From Bacteroidetes bacterium HGW-Bacteroidetes-7 (GTDB taxonomy: Bacteria; Bacteroidota; Bacteroidia; Bacteroidales; UBA932), in assembly GCA_002842465.1 (NCBI GenBank), contig PHDA01000001.1, positions 62,001 through 126,000 on the forward strand: a stretch of DNA of 64,000 nucleotides, read 5' to 3'. Position 1 is the stretch's first letter; each line of letters opens with the position of its first letter. The notes under the pieces were generated by a model. That model ran no database searches. It saw only the letters and a program-made list of their open reading frames with translations, and was not told where the DNA came from. Positions 46,374 to 56,069 of the stretch are shown here, piece after piece. The translations under genes and the position numbers were made by a program.

Positions 46374-46392
46374 AAGAGACTCAAACTACTTA
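46353..46392. repeat. 20-bp imperfect tandem duplication at convergent stop codons
   Basis: AAAGAGACCCAAACTACCTA (46353-46372) is followed directly by AAAGAGACTCAAACTACTTA (46373-46392), with 2 mismatches. The rsmA stop spans the junction, and the convergent permease stop is in the second copy. Confidence 0.88.
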
Positions 46393-47657
46393 GAGTTTAT
46401 AGCATCAACAGGGTTGAGGTTGGCTGCGGTATATGCAGGAAGGAAGCCCGATACAATACCAATCACAGACGAGATTAAGAGTCCTCTGATAATATTATAT
46501 GCACTCAATTGCATAGGAAAGGAGTCGTTACTGCCCACTGCAAGCACAAGAAGTGAAACAAACAGTATTCCCACAGCTCCGCCGGCTAATGCCAGTACCG
46601 CTGCCTCAGCCAGAAACTGAGTAAGAATTGTATATTTTTTAGCCCCCAGTGCTTTCTGAATCCCAATTAGGTTTGTGCGCTCTTTTACCGAAACAAACAT
46701 GATGTTTGCAATTCCGAAACCTCCGATCAGTATTGAGAATCCTCCGATTATCCATCCGGCTAGGTTTATTCCGCCAAAAATCTCTTTTGTTGAGTTGAGC
46801 AGGAATGTCATTTCGTTAAGGGCGAAATTATCTTTTTGCTTTGGTTTGAGTCTTCTTACGGCTCTCATCAACTGCCTCATCTCCTGAATAAATTCGTCTC
46901 GGGATATATTATCCTGAGGTTTGAGGCATATCATTGCAGAGGAGCGCTTTACATTAAAGAGTGTGCCGGCATAACTATAAGGGACCAAAACAGAGTTGTC
47001 TGTATCGAATATGTTTACAATGCTTTCTCCGGATTTTCTCATAACACCAATAACTCTTGTATTGCTGTTTCCCAGCTTTATGATTTTGTTAATAGGGTCT
47101 TCTCCTTTAAAGAGGTTCTCTGCAACTTCATATCCAATAATTGCCACAGGAATTGAGGACTGAGTCTCTGACATAGAAAAGTATCTTCCGGTTTCGATCT
47201 CAACATTTGCCACTTTATCCCACTCAAAAGTAGGGGCAGTTATGAAGCCTCCGGTAAAGGTGTTTCGGCGATATTTTACAGAGAGATTTGTAAAGGTTAC
47301 AAAAGCAACGGATTCCAGTGTTTTTGAGTTTGCTTTAAGAAACAGATACTCTTCGTATTTTGGAGTAGGTCTGGTGCGAAACTCCCACCATTTGTACTCT
47401 TCACCCTCTTCGGGTGCAAAAGGAAGCTCCTGTACGTAAACCGTTGTAGAGCCAAAGCTGTTAAGTCCTCTTTCGACATTGCTCTGAAGGGCATCAATGG
47501 CGGTAAAAACTGTAACGATGGAAAATATACCTATGGTCACACCAAACAGCGACAAAAATGTCCTGAACTTGTCACCTTTAAGTGAACCGAAAGCAAACGA
47601 TATGCTCTCGATCATAAGTTTGAAAATCATCTGGATTCTTCTGTAATAACTTGCCAT
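46386..47657 (-). CDS. ABC transporter permease, MacB/FtsX-like
   Basis: A 423-residue permease with one N-terminal transmembrane helix, a large periplasmic MacB-like domain (about 60-280) and three C-terminal helices with the FtsX signature (VKERTNLIGIQKALGAKKYTILTQFLAEA). Such proteins work with an ATPase to move or transmit force on periplasmic substrates; no ATPase gene is adjacent. The start at 47657 is supported by an unusually strong AAGGAGGA that overlaps the mutS stop, indicating coupling to mutS. Confidence 0.9.
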   Translation of the reverse strand: MASYYRRIQMIFKLMIESISFAFGSLKGDKFRTFLSLFGVTIGIFSIVTVFTAIDALQSNVERGLNSFGSTTVYVQELPFAPEEGEEYKWWEFRTRPTPKYEEYLFLKANSKTLESVAFVTFTNLSVKYRRNTFTGGFITAPTFEWDKVANVEIETGRYFSMSETQSSIPVAIIGYEVAENLFKGEDPINKIIKLGNSNTRVIGVMRKSGESIVNIFDTDNSVLVPYSYAGTLFNVKRSSAMICLKPQDNISRDEFIQEMRQLMRAVRRLKPKQKDNFALNEMTFLLNSTKEIFGGINLAGWIIGGFSILIGGFGIANIMFVSVKERTNLIGIQKALGAKKYTILTQFLAEAAVLALAGGAVGILFVSLLVLAVGSNDSFPMQLSAYNIIRGLLISSVIGIVSGFLPAYTAANLNPVDAINSK

Positions 47658-47666
47658 ATATCCTCC

Positions 47667-50276
47667 TTAAAGACCCAATCTCTTTTTTAAGTTTCTCAAT
47701 TTATCAAATGCGTCAAGCGGTGAGAGGGTGTTAATATCCATATCTCGTAGTTCATCTCTTAACTCTATCAAAAGAGGGTCGTCAAGTTTGAAGAATGATA
47801 GTTGAACTGCATCTTCATTTACTGTTGCCCTTTTACCCCTTTTGCCCTCGGTTGCACCCGAACTCTCCAGCTGCTTTAAAATTCTGTCGGCTCTGGTGAC
47901 AACCTCCTTTGGCATGCCCGCCATCCTCGCCACATGGATTCCAAAACTGTGCTCTACCCCTCCTCTGCACAATTTTCTCAGAAATATAACATTTTTACCA
48001 ACCTCTTTTACAGAAATATGCCAATTTTTTACCCTAGGGAACTTCCCTTCAAGGTCGTTCAGCTCATGATAATGGGTTGCGAACAGGGTTTTTGCCTTAT
48101 ATTCAGGGTGTTCGTGTATGTACTCGACAATTGCCCATGCGATTGACATTCCGTCGTATGTGCTTGTTCCCCGGCCTATTTCATCGAGCAAAATTAGTGA
48201 TCTTGTTGATAGATTGTGCAGAATTGTAGATGTTTCGAGCATCTCTGTCATAAATGTACTCTCTCCGCGGCTAATATTGTCGGATGCACCTACCCGTGTG
48301 AATATTTTATCAACTATGCCGATTGAGGCGCTCTCTGCGGGAACGAAGCACCCTGCCTGAGCCATAAGTACAATGAGGGCTGTTTGTCTTAGAAGGGCGC
48401 TTTTACCGGCCATGTTTGGTCCGGTTAATATTATAATCTGTTGATTATCATTGTCAAGGAATATGTCGTTTGCCACATACTCCTCTCCGGGAGGCATTAG
48501 TTTTTCGATAACAGGGTGCCTTCCGTCTTTAATGTCAATGGCAGTGCCGGTATTGAGCTGGGGGCGAAAGTAGTTGTTCTCCTTTGAAACCAGCGCAAAA
48601 CCTGCGAGGCAGTCAAGACGGGCAAGTATGGCCGCGTTTTGCTGAATGGCCGGAATGTTTTGCTGTATGGCTGCTATTAAGTTGTTGAAGAGGGTCTGTT
48701 CCAGAATGAGTATCTTCTCCTCTGCGCCCAATATCTTCTCTTCGTACTCTTTGAGTTCCTGAGTTATATACCTTTCGGCGCTCACAAGGGTCTGTTTTCG
48801 TATCCAGTCCTGCGGGACCTTATCCTTATGTGTGTTTCTTACCTCAAGGTAGTAGCCGAAAACGTTATTGAAGCTTATTTTTAGTGAACTGATTCCTGTG
48901 CGCTGAGTCTCCCTCTCCTGAATGGATGCCAATATCTGCTTGCCGTGTCGGGCTATGTCCCGCAGCGAATCCAACTCCTGACTTACCCCTGCCGAAATTA
49001 CATCACCTTTTCCAATCAGGCCGGCGGGGTCGGGAAGAAGCTCTGAGGAGAGCCTCTCCATGAGTTCCGGACAGTTGTCAAGTGACTCTGCAAACGATTT
49101 GAGGTGCGACGATGCTGAATTTGTGCACAGTTCTCTGATTGGGTTAATCTGCTGCAGACCCCGCCTGAGCATTGTCATCTCGCGAGGAGTAATTCTGCCT
49201 GCGGCAGCCTTTGATACAACCCTCTCCAGATCGCCTGTTTCATGCAGCAATTTTCTTAAGGAATCTCTTAAAGGGCTGTCATTGAAAAGTGTTTCAACTA
49301 TGCTGTGCCTTATGTTAAGTTGGTTTATATCTTTCAGCGGCATTGCAAGCCAGTTCCTGAGAGTTCTTGAACCCATCGGGTTTGCACATCTCTCTATGGT
49401 TTTGAATAGAGATACAGCCTCCTCACGGTTGCTGGCGAACACCTCAAGGTTTCTGAATGTGAATTTGTCTATCCAGACATACTCACCCTCGTCAATTCGG
49501 GAGATTGAGCACAAGTGGCCAAGTCCTTCGTGACGGGTCAGCTCCAGGTAGAAAAGAATTGCACCGGCTGCCGTTACCGCCAGTGGCATCTCCTCAACTC
49601 CAAAACCCTTTAATGACATTGTTCCAAAATGCTCCTTAAGCTTTTCGTAAGAGGCCTCCTGAACAAATGCCCACTCATCCATGGGGGTTATGTAATAATC
49701 TTTCCCAAACCTCTCCTCAAACCCTTTTCTGAACCCCCTCTCTACAAGAACCTCCTTTGGAGACATGCTCGCAAGCAGAAGTTCGATGTATTCAAGTGAG
49801 CCGGCAGCAACGCGAAATGTGCCGGTAGATATATCAAGAAATGCAATTCCTCCATTTTCTCCTCTGAAGCTTACGGCGCAGAGGTAGTTGTTTTCGTTGT
49901 TCGAGAGTAGTTGATCGTTATATGCAACTCCGGGTGTAACCAGTTCGGTTATGCCTCTCTTCACAATGGTTTTGGTGAGTTTGGGATCTTCCAGCTGGTC
50001 GCAGATTGCCACTTTATAGCCGGCCCTTACCAGCTTAGGCAGATAGCTGTCTATTGAGTGGTGCGGAAAACCTGCCAGCTCTACATGAGAGGCGGCACCG
50101 TTAGCCCTTTTTGTAAGTACTATTCCCAGTACTTTTGAGGCAATTATTGCATCCTCGCTAAAGGTCTCGTAAAAGTCGCCTACACGAAACAACAAAACGG
50201 CGTCAGGGTACTTGGCCTTTATGGCCAGATACTGCTTCATTAAAGGGGTCTCTGCTATTTTTTTACCGGAGTTCAT
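47667..50276 (-). CDS. mutS: DNA mismatch repair protein MutS
   Basis: Recognises mismatches and starts mismatch repair with MutL. The mismatch-wedge motif is GDFYETF near the N-terminus, Walker A is TGPNMAGKSALLRQ, and Walker B is LLDEIGRGTSTYDG. A C-terminal dimerisation tail is present. I start at MNSGKKIAETP (50276); the track start at 50306 lies upstream of the -7 box and adds residues unlike the family. The protein is about 869 aa. The predicted mRNA is almost leaderless. Confidence 0.96.
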   Translation of the reverse strand: MNSGKKIAETPLMKQYLAIKAKYPDAVLLFRVGDFYETFSEDAIIASKVLGIVLTKRANGAASHVELAGFPHHSIDSYLPKLVRAGYKVAICDQLEDPKLTKTIVKRGITELVTPGVAYNDQLLSNNENNYLCAVSFRGENGGIAFLDISTGTFRVAAGSLEYIELLLASMSPKEVLVERGFRKGFEERFGKDYYITPMDEWAFVQEASYEKLKEHFGTMSLKGFGVEEMPLAVTAAGAILFYLELTRHEGLGHLCSISRIDEGEYVWIDKFTFRNLEVFASNREEAVSLFKTIERCANPMGSRTLRNWLAMPLKDINQLNIRHSIVETLFNDSPLRDSLRKLLHETGDLERVVSKAAAGRITPREMTMLRRGLQQINPIRELCTNSASSHLKSFAESLDNCPELMERLSSELLPDPAGLIGKGDVISAGVSQELDSLRDIARHGKQILASIQERETQRTGISSLKISFNNVFGYYLEVRNTHKDKVPQDWIRKQTLVSAERYITQELKEYEEKILGAEEKILILEQTLFNNLIAAIQQNIPAIQQNAAILARLDCLAGFALVSKENNYFRPQLNTGTAIDIKDGRHPVIEKLMPPGEEYVANDIFLDNDNQQIIILTGPNMAGKSALLRQTALIVLMAQAGCFVPAESASIGIVDKIFTRVGASDNISRGESTFMTEMLETSTILHNLSTRSLILLDEIGRGTSTYDGMSIAWAIVEYIHEHPEYKAKTLFATHYHELNDLEGKFPRVKNWHISVKEVGKNVIFLRKLCRGGVEHSFGIHVARMAGMPKEVVTRADRILKQLESSGATEGKRGKRATVNEDAVQLSFFKLDDPLLIELRDELRDMDINTLSPLDAFDKLRNLKKRLGL

Positions 50277-50281
50277 TCCTA

Positions 50282-50289
50282 CAAAAATA
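50282..50289 (-). promoter_or_regulatory. -7 box for mutS
   Basis: TATTTTTG on the minus strand, a perfect match, ends 5 nt before the mutS ATG at 50276. Confidence 0.6.
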
Positions 50290-50311
50290 GATATATTTTG
50301 TTTCAAAACCC

Positions 50312-50319
50312 TATCTTTG
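50312..50319 (+). promoter_or_regulatory. -7 box for the serine hydrolase gene
   Basis: TATCTTTG, a perfect match, 27 bp before the ATG at 50347, divergent from the mutS promoter. Confidence 0.6.
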
Positions 50320-50346
50320 TAAAATGTCCCCTAAATTTAACCTCAT

Positions 50347-51534
50347 ATGAAAAAACAGAGATTTTTCCGAAACATTGCTGCATTTATAACTGTCGCTACA
50401 ATAGTGACAGCCTGCAGTTTTCAGTCAAAAGAGAGACAGGTAGAGGAGCAGATTGGCAAAATTATGGATAGTACCGGCGCGGTTGGTCTTGCAGTTGCCG
50501 TTGTTAAGGACGGGAAGATTATTTACAGCAACTCTTTCGGTTACAAAAACCTTGAGGAGCAGACTCCGCTTGTAAAGGAGGATATCTTTAGAATCGCCTC
50601 AATTTCAAAATCTTTCACTACTACTGCCCTTATGACTCTTGTTGAGAAAGGCCTCTTTAATCTTGATGACGATGTTAGTAATCTGGTGGGCTTCACTGTT
50701 AGAAACCCAAAATACCCGGATGTTCCTATAACAGTTAAGTTGTTGCTTTCGCATACTTCAAGCATGAATGATGCAGGTGGTTACTTTAGTCTTGATGTGA
50801 TTAATCCTGATAAAAATCCCGATTATGCGAAGAGTTATAATGACTATGAGCCGGGTTCTAAATATGAATACTGCAACCTTGGCTTCAATACGCTAGGCGC
50901 TATTATCGAAAAATATTCGGGGATTCGTTTTGATAACCTTATAAAAGAGACTGTAATAAACCCGCTAGGTCTTATTGCAAGTTTCAATGTTGATTCTCTT
51001 GATGCTGCCCTATATGTGCCTCTTTACAGTAAAGAGCCTGTTGACACAACAGCGGGGGCAGAAAAGGTATTCAAAGCTCAGCCTGCTGCCTACCTGAGCA
51101 GAGCCAAAGATATTGATTCCGGTTATGTCATGGGTTACAGCACTCCGCTATTCTCTCCAACCGGAGGAATGAAAACCTCGGCATACGACCTTGCTCGCTA
51201 TATGATAATGCATATGAATTACGGTGTGGGTGAAAATGGTGTAAGGGTTATGTCTGAGGAGAGTGCAAAACTTATGCAGACTCCTGTTATTGAGACAGGT
51301 GAGCTAAACAGCTACTGCCTTGCTTTAAGACACGCAGGGAACCTTATACCGGGTGAGATGATGGTTGGCCATACAGGTTCGGCATACGGTCTTTACAGCG
51401 CTATGTTCTTTGAACCAAACAAAAAATTCGGCTTTGTAATGATGACCAATGGATGCGACCCTGTTTACAAAGATGGGTTTACTGTTATTCAGGGTGATGT
51501 TATAAGGGCGCTGTACGATATTTATATCAAATAG
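50347..51534 (+). CDS. Serine hydrolase lipoprotein of the beta-lactamase/S12 family
   Basis: A 395-residue protein with a lipobox (VTAC, about residue 23). Penicillin-binding-protein-type motifs are present: SISK with the nucleophilic serine (about 85), YCNLGFN as the Tyr-x-Asn element, and HTGSAYG as the third box. Members include D-aminopeptidases, esterases and carboxypeptidases, and sequence alone does not show antibiotic resistance. It is monocistronic or coupled to the following glycosyltransferase gene 44 bp downstream. Confidence 0.88.
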   Translation: MKKQRFFRNIAAFITVATIVTACSFQSKERQVEEQIGKIMDSTGAVGLAVAVVKDGKIIYSNSFGYKNLEEQTPLVKEDIFRIASISKSFTTTALMTLVEKGLFNLDDDVSNLVGFTVRNPKYPDVPITVKLLLSHTSSMNDAGGYFSLDVINPDKNPDYAKSYNDYEPGSKYEYCNLGFNTLGAIIEKYSGIRFDNLIKETVINPLGLIASFNVDSLDAALYVPLYSKEPVDTTAGAEKVFKAQPAAYLSRAKDIDSGYVMGYSTPLFSPTGGMKTSAYDLARYMIMHMNYGVGENGVRVMSEESAKLMQTPVIETGELNSYCLALRHAGNLIPGEMMVGHTGSAYGLYSAMFFEPNKKFGFVMMTNGCDPVYKDGFTVIQGDVIRALYDIYIK

Positions 51535-51578
51535 CACCTAGTCAATCAGATAAAACGTAATATTCTGTTTTGTAAAAA

Positions 51579-52892
51579 TTGAAAAAAGTACTCATTATAA
51601 CCTATTACTGGCCTCCTTTTGGAGGTTCCGGAGTACAGCGGTGGCTTAAGTTTACCAAGTACCTAAGGGAGTTCGGATACGAACCGGTGATATATACCCC
51701 CGAAAACCCTGAGTTTATGGCGGAGGACAGGTCGCTGTGCAGTGAAATTCCTGCAGGGGTGGAGGTTATAAAGAGGAAGATTACCGAGCCATATTCGCTT
51801 TACAGGCTCTTTACAGGAAAGAAAAAGGGGGCTATAAAGCCGGGATTTATAAGTAGTCCCGGCTCCGGCTCTTTCAGGGTTTCGTTTAAAGAGAGGCTCT
51901 CTCTCTTTATCAGAAGTAATATATTCATTCCCGATCCAAAAATATTGTGGGTCCCTCCGTCAGTTAAGTTTCTTAAAAAGTATCTTCAGGAGAATCCTGT
52001 TGATGCCATTGTAAGTACCGGACCTCCTCACTCTATGCATCTGATTGCACAAAAGGTATCTCTGGCTACGGGGATTCCGTGGCTTGCCGATTTCAGGGAT
52101 CCGTGGACTAAAATTTATAATTTTAAATATCTCAGACATACCCCTTTCGTTAAGGGAGTTCACGAGAAGCTGGAGAGACGTGTTGTGACAGGTGCAAATG
52201 CGGTTGTTACCGTTACAAATACGATTGCCTCTGAGCTTAGAGAGCTTGGGCAGGAGAGAGTATTTGTGGTTACAAACGGGTTTGATAAGGATGATTTTAA
52301 AGAGAAGGAGCCCGAAGCAGAAATTAATTTTACCTTGACCTATACAGGTCTTTTTGTACAAACTCAAAATCCTTCTGTTTTGTGGAGGGTTTTAGGAGAG
52401 AGGGCAAAAAAGAGCAAGGTTTTTGCAAAAGAGTTAAAAATCAGACTCATTGGCAATATTGACAAATCAATTCTTGAGGATATTTATAAAAACGGGCTTA
52501 GAGGCAATTTGATTTTGATGGATTATATGCCGCACAATCAGGTGGTTTTATGGCAACGAAAGGCTCGGGTTTTATTGCTTTCGGGCGGCCGTGAGCCGGA
52601 GTCTAAGGGTATAATGACAGGGAAGTTTTTTGAGTATCTTGCCGCCGGCAGAGCAATTCTTGGCTTTGGCCCAAAGGGTGGTGATATGGATATTGCCCTG
52701 GAGGAGAGCGGTGCAGGTAAAATGTTCGATTTTGAGGATAAAAGAGGTGTTGCGGAGTGGATTGATGAGGCTTACAGGCTTTATAAAGATGGCTCCTCTT
52801 TTGCAAAGGGGGCAAATATTGAGAAGTATTCAAGAAAAAATTTAACCGGGCAGATTGCACGGATACTTGATGAAATTACAGCAGGACAATAA
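51579..52892 (+). CDS. GT-B glycosyltransferase, family 4-like
   Basis: A 437-residue cytoplasmic enzyme starting with TTG. ITYYWPPFGGSGVQRW is the typical acceptor-domain opening, and FVVTNGFDKDDF and SKGIMTGKFFEYLAAGRAILGF lie in the sugar-nucleotide-binding half. It probably builds a surface polysaccharide or glycolipid; donor and acceptor are unknown. It ends 12 bp before the YfhO-like gene, with which it is probably cotranscribed. Confidence 0.88.
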   Translation: MKKVLIITYYWPPFGGSGVQRWLKFTKYLREFGYEPVIYTPENPEFMAEDRSLCSEIPAGVEVIKRKITEPYSLYRLFTGKKKGAIKPGFISSPGSGSFRVSFKERLSLFIRSNIFIPDPKILWVPPSVKFLKKYLQENPVDAIVSTGPPHSMHLIAQKVSLATGIPWLADFRDPWTKIYNFKYLRHTPFVKGVHEKLERRVVTGANAVVTVTNTIASELRELGQERVFVVTNGFDKDDFKEKEPEAEINFTLTYTGLFVQTQNPSVLWRVLGERAKKSKVFAKELKIRLIGNIDKSILEDIYKNGLRGNLILMDYMPHNQVVLWQRKARVLLLSGGREPESKGIMTGKFFEYLAAGRAILGFGPKGGDMDIALEESGAGKMFDFEDKRGVAEWIDEAYRLYKDGSSFAKGANIEKYSRKNLTGQIARILDEITAGQ

Positions 52893-52904
52893 ATTATTGG
52901 TGAT

Positions 52905-55412
52905 ATGAAGGAGTTTTTAAAGAGATACAAGCAATATTTGATACCCGTGCTGCTATTTGCGGTTACGGCATACCTCTTTACACCTCAGGTGTTACAGAAC
53001 AAGGTTGTAAATCAGAGTGACATTGCTGCCTGGAGAGGCATGGCAAACGAGATTATTGAGTACAACAAGGCCAATCCGGATGAAGACCCTGCGTTGTGGA
53101 CAAACTCAATGTTTTCGGGAATGCCTGCTACTACAATCTCAGTTATCTACGATGGTGACTACACCGACTACTTTTACAAACTCATAACCAAGATTTCGGG
53201 AACACGTCCCCCGGCATATCTTCTGATAAGTCTGGCGGGAGCCTTCCTTATGTTTTTGGCATTTGGAATCAACCCGTGGCTTTCAGCTATCGGGGCCTTT
53301 GCCGTTACTTTTTGCTCGTACAACCTGCAGATAATTCAGGTTGGGCACAACTCAAAGATGGTGGCGATTGCCTTTATGCCGTGGGTTATTGCTGCCGTTG
53401 TATATGCTTACAATAAAAAGGCGCTTCTTGGCTCTGTACTCTTTGCCTTTGCCCTCAGTTTTCAGATTAAGGCCAATCACCCCCAGATTACCTACTATCT
53501 GGCCATGATAATACTTGCTCTGGCAATCGCCCAACTCTATACGGCTATTAAAGAGGGGTACTTCAAAAAATTCATATCTGTCTCTGCAATGCTTCTTGTT
53601 GCAGGGCTTCTGGGAATTGCTGCCAATGTAAACCATTTGTGGCCTACTTACGAGTACTCCAAATTTACAATGAGGGGAGGTTCGGAGCTGGCTCAGGAGG
53701 AGGGTAAAGATCAAAAGGGGCTGGATATCTCCTATGCAACCAACTGGTCATATAGCCTTGAAGAGATGCCTAACCTAATGATTCCCAATTTTAACGGAGG
53801 CTCGTCGGGTGGTGAATTGTCAAGAAAATCGCACACCTACCAGGCTCTAAAGGATGGAGGTTATTCGGGAGCAGAACAGGTAATCAAACAACTTCCACTC
53901 TACTGGGGGCCTCAGCCATTCACGGCAGGACCAATGTATGTGGGGGCTCTCTCTATGTTTCTGTTTGTCCTAGGACTCATTCTAATAAAAGGTCCGCTAA
54001 GATGGTGGGTGGCCGGCGTCTCTCTGTTGGCTGTGATGCTTTCGTGGGGTTCTAACCTACTTTTTGTGACAGAGTTCTTCTTCAAGTACATTCCAATGTA
54101 CAGTAAATTCAGAACTGTCTCCATGGTTCTGGTAATACTTCAGATTACAATACCACTGCTCGCAATAATTGTATTGGACAGAGTGCTCAAAAAGGAGTAT
54201 CCGGAAAAGAGTCTCAAGAGGGCATTTGCAATTTCACTTGCAATTACCGCCGGCCTTTCGCTGGTGTTTGCAATAATTCCTTCGCTTGCAGGATCATTCG
54301 TCTCTGCTGCCGATGCGCGTCTTCCACAGGCCTTGCACGAACCTTTGATCAATGACAGAATGTCGCTTTTAAGAGCAGATGCTTTCCGTTCAATTATGTT
54401 CATTCTTGCCGGCGCTGCTGTAATATGGTTTGGCTATAAGGGCAAAATCAAAAAGGGTTTAATGTATGGGATAATTGCCTTGATTTTTGTTGCAGATCTG
54501 TGGATGGTTGGAAAGAGGTACCTCAACGATGACCATTTTGTAAAACGTCGTGACTTTGAAAACCAATATGCACTAAGAACCGTTGACAAACTTATTCTGG
54601 AGGATAAAGATCCTAACTACAGAGTGCTTGACCTGAGTATTGAGAGCCCTTTCAACGACTCACACATTAGCTACCACCACAAAACAATTGGAGGTTACAG
54701 CCCTGCAAAATTGCAGAGGTATCAGGACATGATAGACAACCACCTCTTCCGTGAGATGCAACAAATTGCAACCGATTTAAAGGAGAGTCGCACAATTGAT
54801 GAGGCACAAAACAGTTTAGGCAATTATCCTGTCCTGAATATGCTCAATACCAGATATATTGTAATATCTTCTGAGAGCCCGCCGCTCATCAATACAAACG
54901 CCATGGGCAATGCGTGGTTTGTTACAGATGTAAAAGTTGTTGAGACAAACACCCGTGAAATAAAGATGCTAAACGCTGCTGAGGCAGACGAGGAGTTTGA
55001 TATAAGATCCAATGCGGTGGTTAACAACAGCTATGCCTCGTTAATTGAGGGTTACTCACAGGATACTCTGGCAAGTGACGAGCTTATAGTGCTAACATCA
55101 TACTCTCCAAACAAAATAACCTATCAGTACAATTCAAACAGCAGCAGAGTTGCCCTTTTCAGCGAAATTTACTACCCTGCAGGCTGGAGAGCATTTGTTG
55201 ATGGTGAAGAGTTGCCAATATTCAGAGCAAACTACACCCTCAGGGGGCTCAAACTTCCTGAAGGCAGCCATACGGTAGAGTTTGAATTCAAACCTGAATC
55301 CTTCACCAAAGGAGAGCTCTACTCAAGAATCGCATCGGGCATACTTATTTTGTTATTAATAGGGGTTGTTGTTAAGGAAATATTGCAGAAAAGAGTACCA
55401 TCAAAACAATAA
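52905..55412 (+). CDS. YfhO-like multi-pass membrane protein
   Basis: An 835-residue protein with 12 or more transmembrane helices in the first 560 residues and a soluble C-terminal domain (YYPAGWRAFVDGEELPIFRANYTLRGLKLPEGSHTVEF) before a last helix. It resembles YfhO/GT-C-type proteins thought to use polyprenyl-linked sugars. Conserved acidic and aromatic residues near WTNSMFSGMP are in the expected first loop. The neighbouring glycosyltransferase supports a cell-surface glycosylation role. Confidence 0.85.
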   Translation: MKEFLKRYKQYLIPVLLFAVTAYLFTPQVLQNKVVNQSDIAAWRGMANEIIEYNKANPDEDPALWTNSMFSGMPATTISVIYDGDYTDYFYKLITKISGTRPPAYLLISLAGAFLMFLAFGINPWLSAIGAFAVTFCSYNLQIIQVGHNSKMVAIAFMPWVIAAVVYAYNKKALLGSVLFAFALSFQIKANHPQITYYLAMIILALAIAQLYTAIKEGYFKKFISVSAMLLVAGLLGIAANVNHLWPTYEYSKFTMRGGSELAQEEGKDQKGLDISYATNWSYSLEEMPNLMIPNFNGGSSGGELSRKSHTYQALKDGGYSGAEQVIKQLPLYWGPQPFTAGPMYVGALSMFLFVLGLILIKGPLRWWVAGVSLLAVMLSWGSNLLFVTEFFFKYIPMYSKFRTVSMVLVILQITIPLLAIIVLDRVLKKEYPEKSLKRAFAISLAITAGLSLVFAIIPSLAGSFVSAADARLPQALHEPLINDRMSLLRADAFRSIMFILAGAAVIWFGYKGKIKKGLMYGIIALIFVADLWMVGKRYLNDDHFVKRRDFENQYALRTVDKLILEDKDPNYRVLDLSIESPFNDSHISYHHKTIGGYSPAKLQRYQDMIDNHLFREMQQIATDLKESRTIDEAQNSLGNYPVLNMLNTRYIVISSESPPLINTNAMGNAWFVTDVKVVETNTREIKMLNAAEADEEFDIRSNAVVNNSYASLIEGYSQDTLASDELIVLTSYSPNKITYQYNSNSSRVALFSEIYYPAGWRAFVDGEELPIFRANYTLRGLKLPEGSHTVEFEFKPESFTKGELYSRIASGILILLLIGVVVKEILQKRVPSKQ

Positions 55413-55413
55413 T

Positions 55414-55421
55414 TACCTTTG
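55414..55421 (+). promoter_or_regulatory. -7 box for the small membrane-anchored protein gene
   Basis: TACCTTTG, a perfect match, 26 bp before the TTG start at 55448. It supports calling the plus-strand ORF here over the overlapping minus-strand one. Confidence 0.5.
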
Positions 55422-55447
55422 CGCCACATTTGAATAGAGAGTAGGGA

Positions 55448-55930
55448 TTGATTAGAATTAAAAGAGAATTGAAAAACGTCAGGGGAATAATAAAAATTTG
55501 CTTTACAGCGCTGTTAACCGCTGTATTGTGCGGGGTTTTGCTTTTTAGCTCTACCGGCGCTACCTCTGATAATAGCAGATCTGCCAAACTCGAATCAAAA
55601 CCTGCTTTAGAACCTGTAACAGTAATAGAAAACGAGAGCGAAACTGAATATGCTTTCACCTTTTCAATGCCGGAAGCCTCTCCCTTTATGGCGATTGTCC
55701 ATGATGGAACAGTTTCTCTGCCCGGAGTAACTGCGCGAAGCAGCTCTCCTTGGAGCAGCTCAGGAGTAAATATCAGGCTTGGCAAAACTCTTCAATACTC
55801 AGAAATTCGCGAAAATTCATTAAAAAGGGTGTTTGCCCACTCGATCATAACCCGAAAAGAGAGACAAATTCTTACATTCTCATATAGTAACAACAAGTTT
55901 GTTTACCTTCTGAGGGAGATAATCATATAG
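55448..55930 (+). CDS. Hypothetical membrane-anchored protein
   Basis: A 160-residue protein with a TTG start, a basic N-terminus and one transmembrane or signal segment (about 15-36), then a Ser/Glu-rich linker and a small beta-rich domain (SPFMAIVHDGTVSLPGV). No family recognised. It has its own promoter and lies downstream of the YfhO-like gene. Confidence 0.55.
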   Translation: MIRIKRELKNVRGIIKICFTALLTAVLCGVLLFSSTGATSDNSRSAKLESKPALEPVTVIENESETEYAFTFSMPEASPFMAIVHDGTVSLPGVTARSSSPWSSSGVNIRLGKTLQYSEIRENSLKRVFAHSIITRKERQILTFSYSNNKFVYLLREIII

Positions 55931-55935
55931 CCATT

Positions 55936-56061
55936 TTCAATTTTTTATAGAGTCTCCGGGTAATCTGCCCGGAAGGGTTCTCCTGTATGAACTTGCCTGA
56001 ACATTACGGCAGATCAACAGTGAGATCTCTGTAAGGTCACATTAATTAATAAAAAATTGAA
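55936..56061. other. Structured element bounded by a 13-bp inverted repeat
   Basis: TTCAATTTTTTAT (55936-55948) and its exact reverse complement ATAAAAAATTGAA (56049-56061) enclose 100 bp with further complementarity: TCCGGG/CCCGGA, TCTGCC/GGCAGA and GTGA/TCAC. It ends 8 bp before the next start codon. It could be a folded 5' leader or a tiny inverted-repeat element. No known riboswitch is recognised. Confidence 0.5.
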
Positions 56062-56069
56062 TATAAATA

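Noticed and set aside
50347-51534. Beta-lactamase conferring resistance
   Set aside because: The fold covers many peptidases and esterases; nothing specific to a resistance enzyme is visible.
55372-55785. 137-aa minus-strand ORF
   Set aside because: Overlaps the end of the YfhO-like gene and the plus-strand ORF, which has a perfect promoter and a sensible anchor segment.
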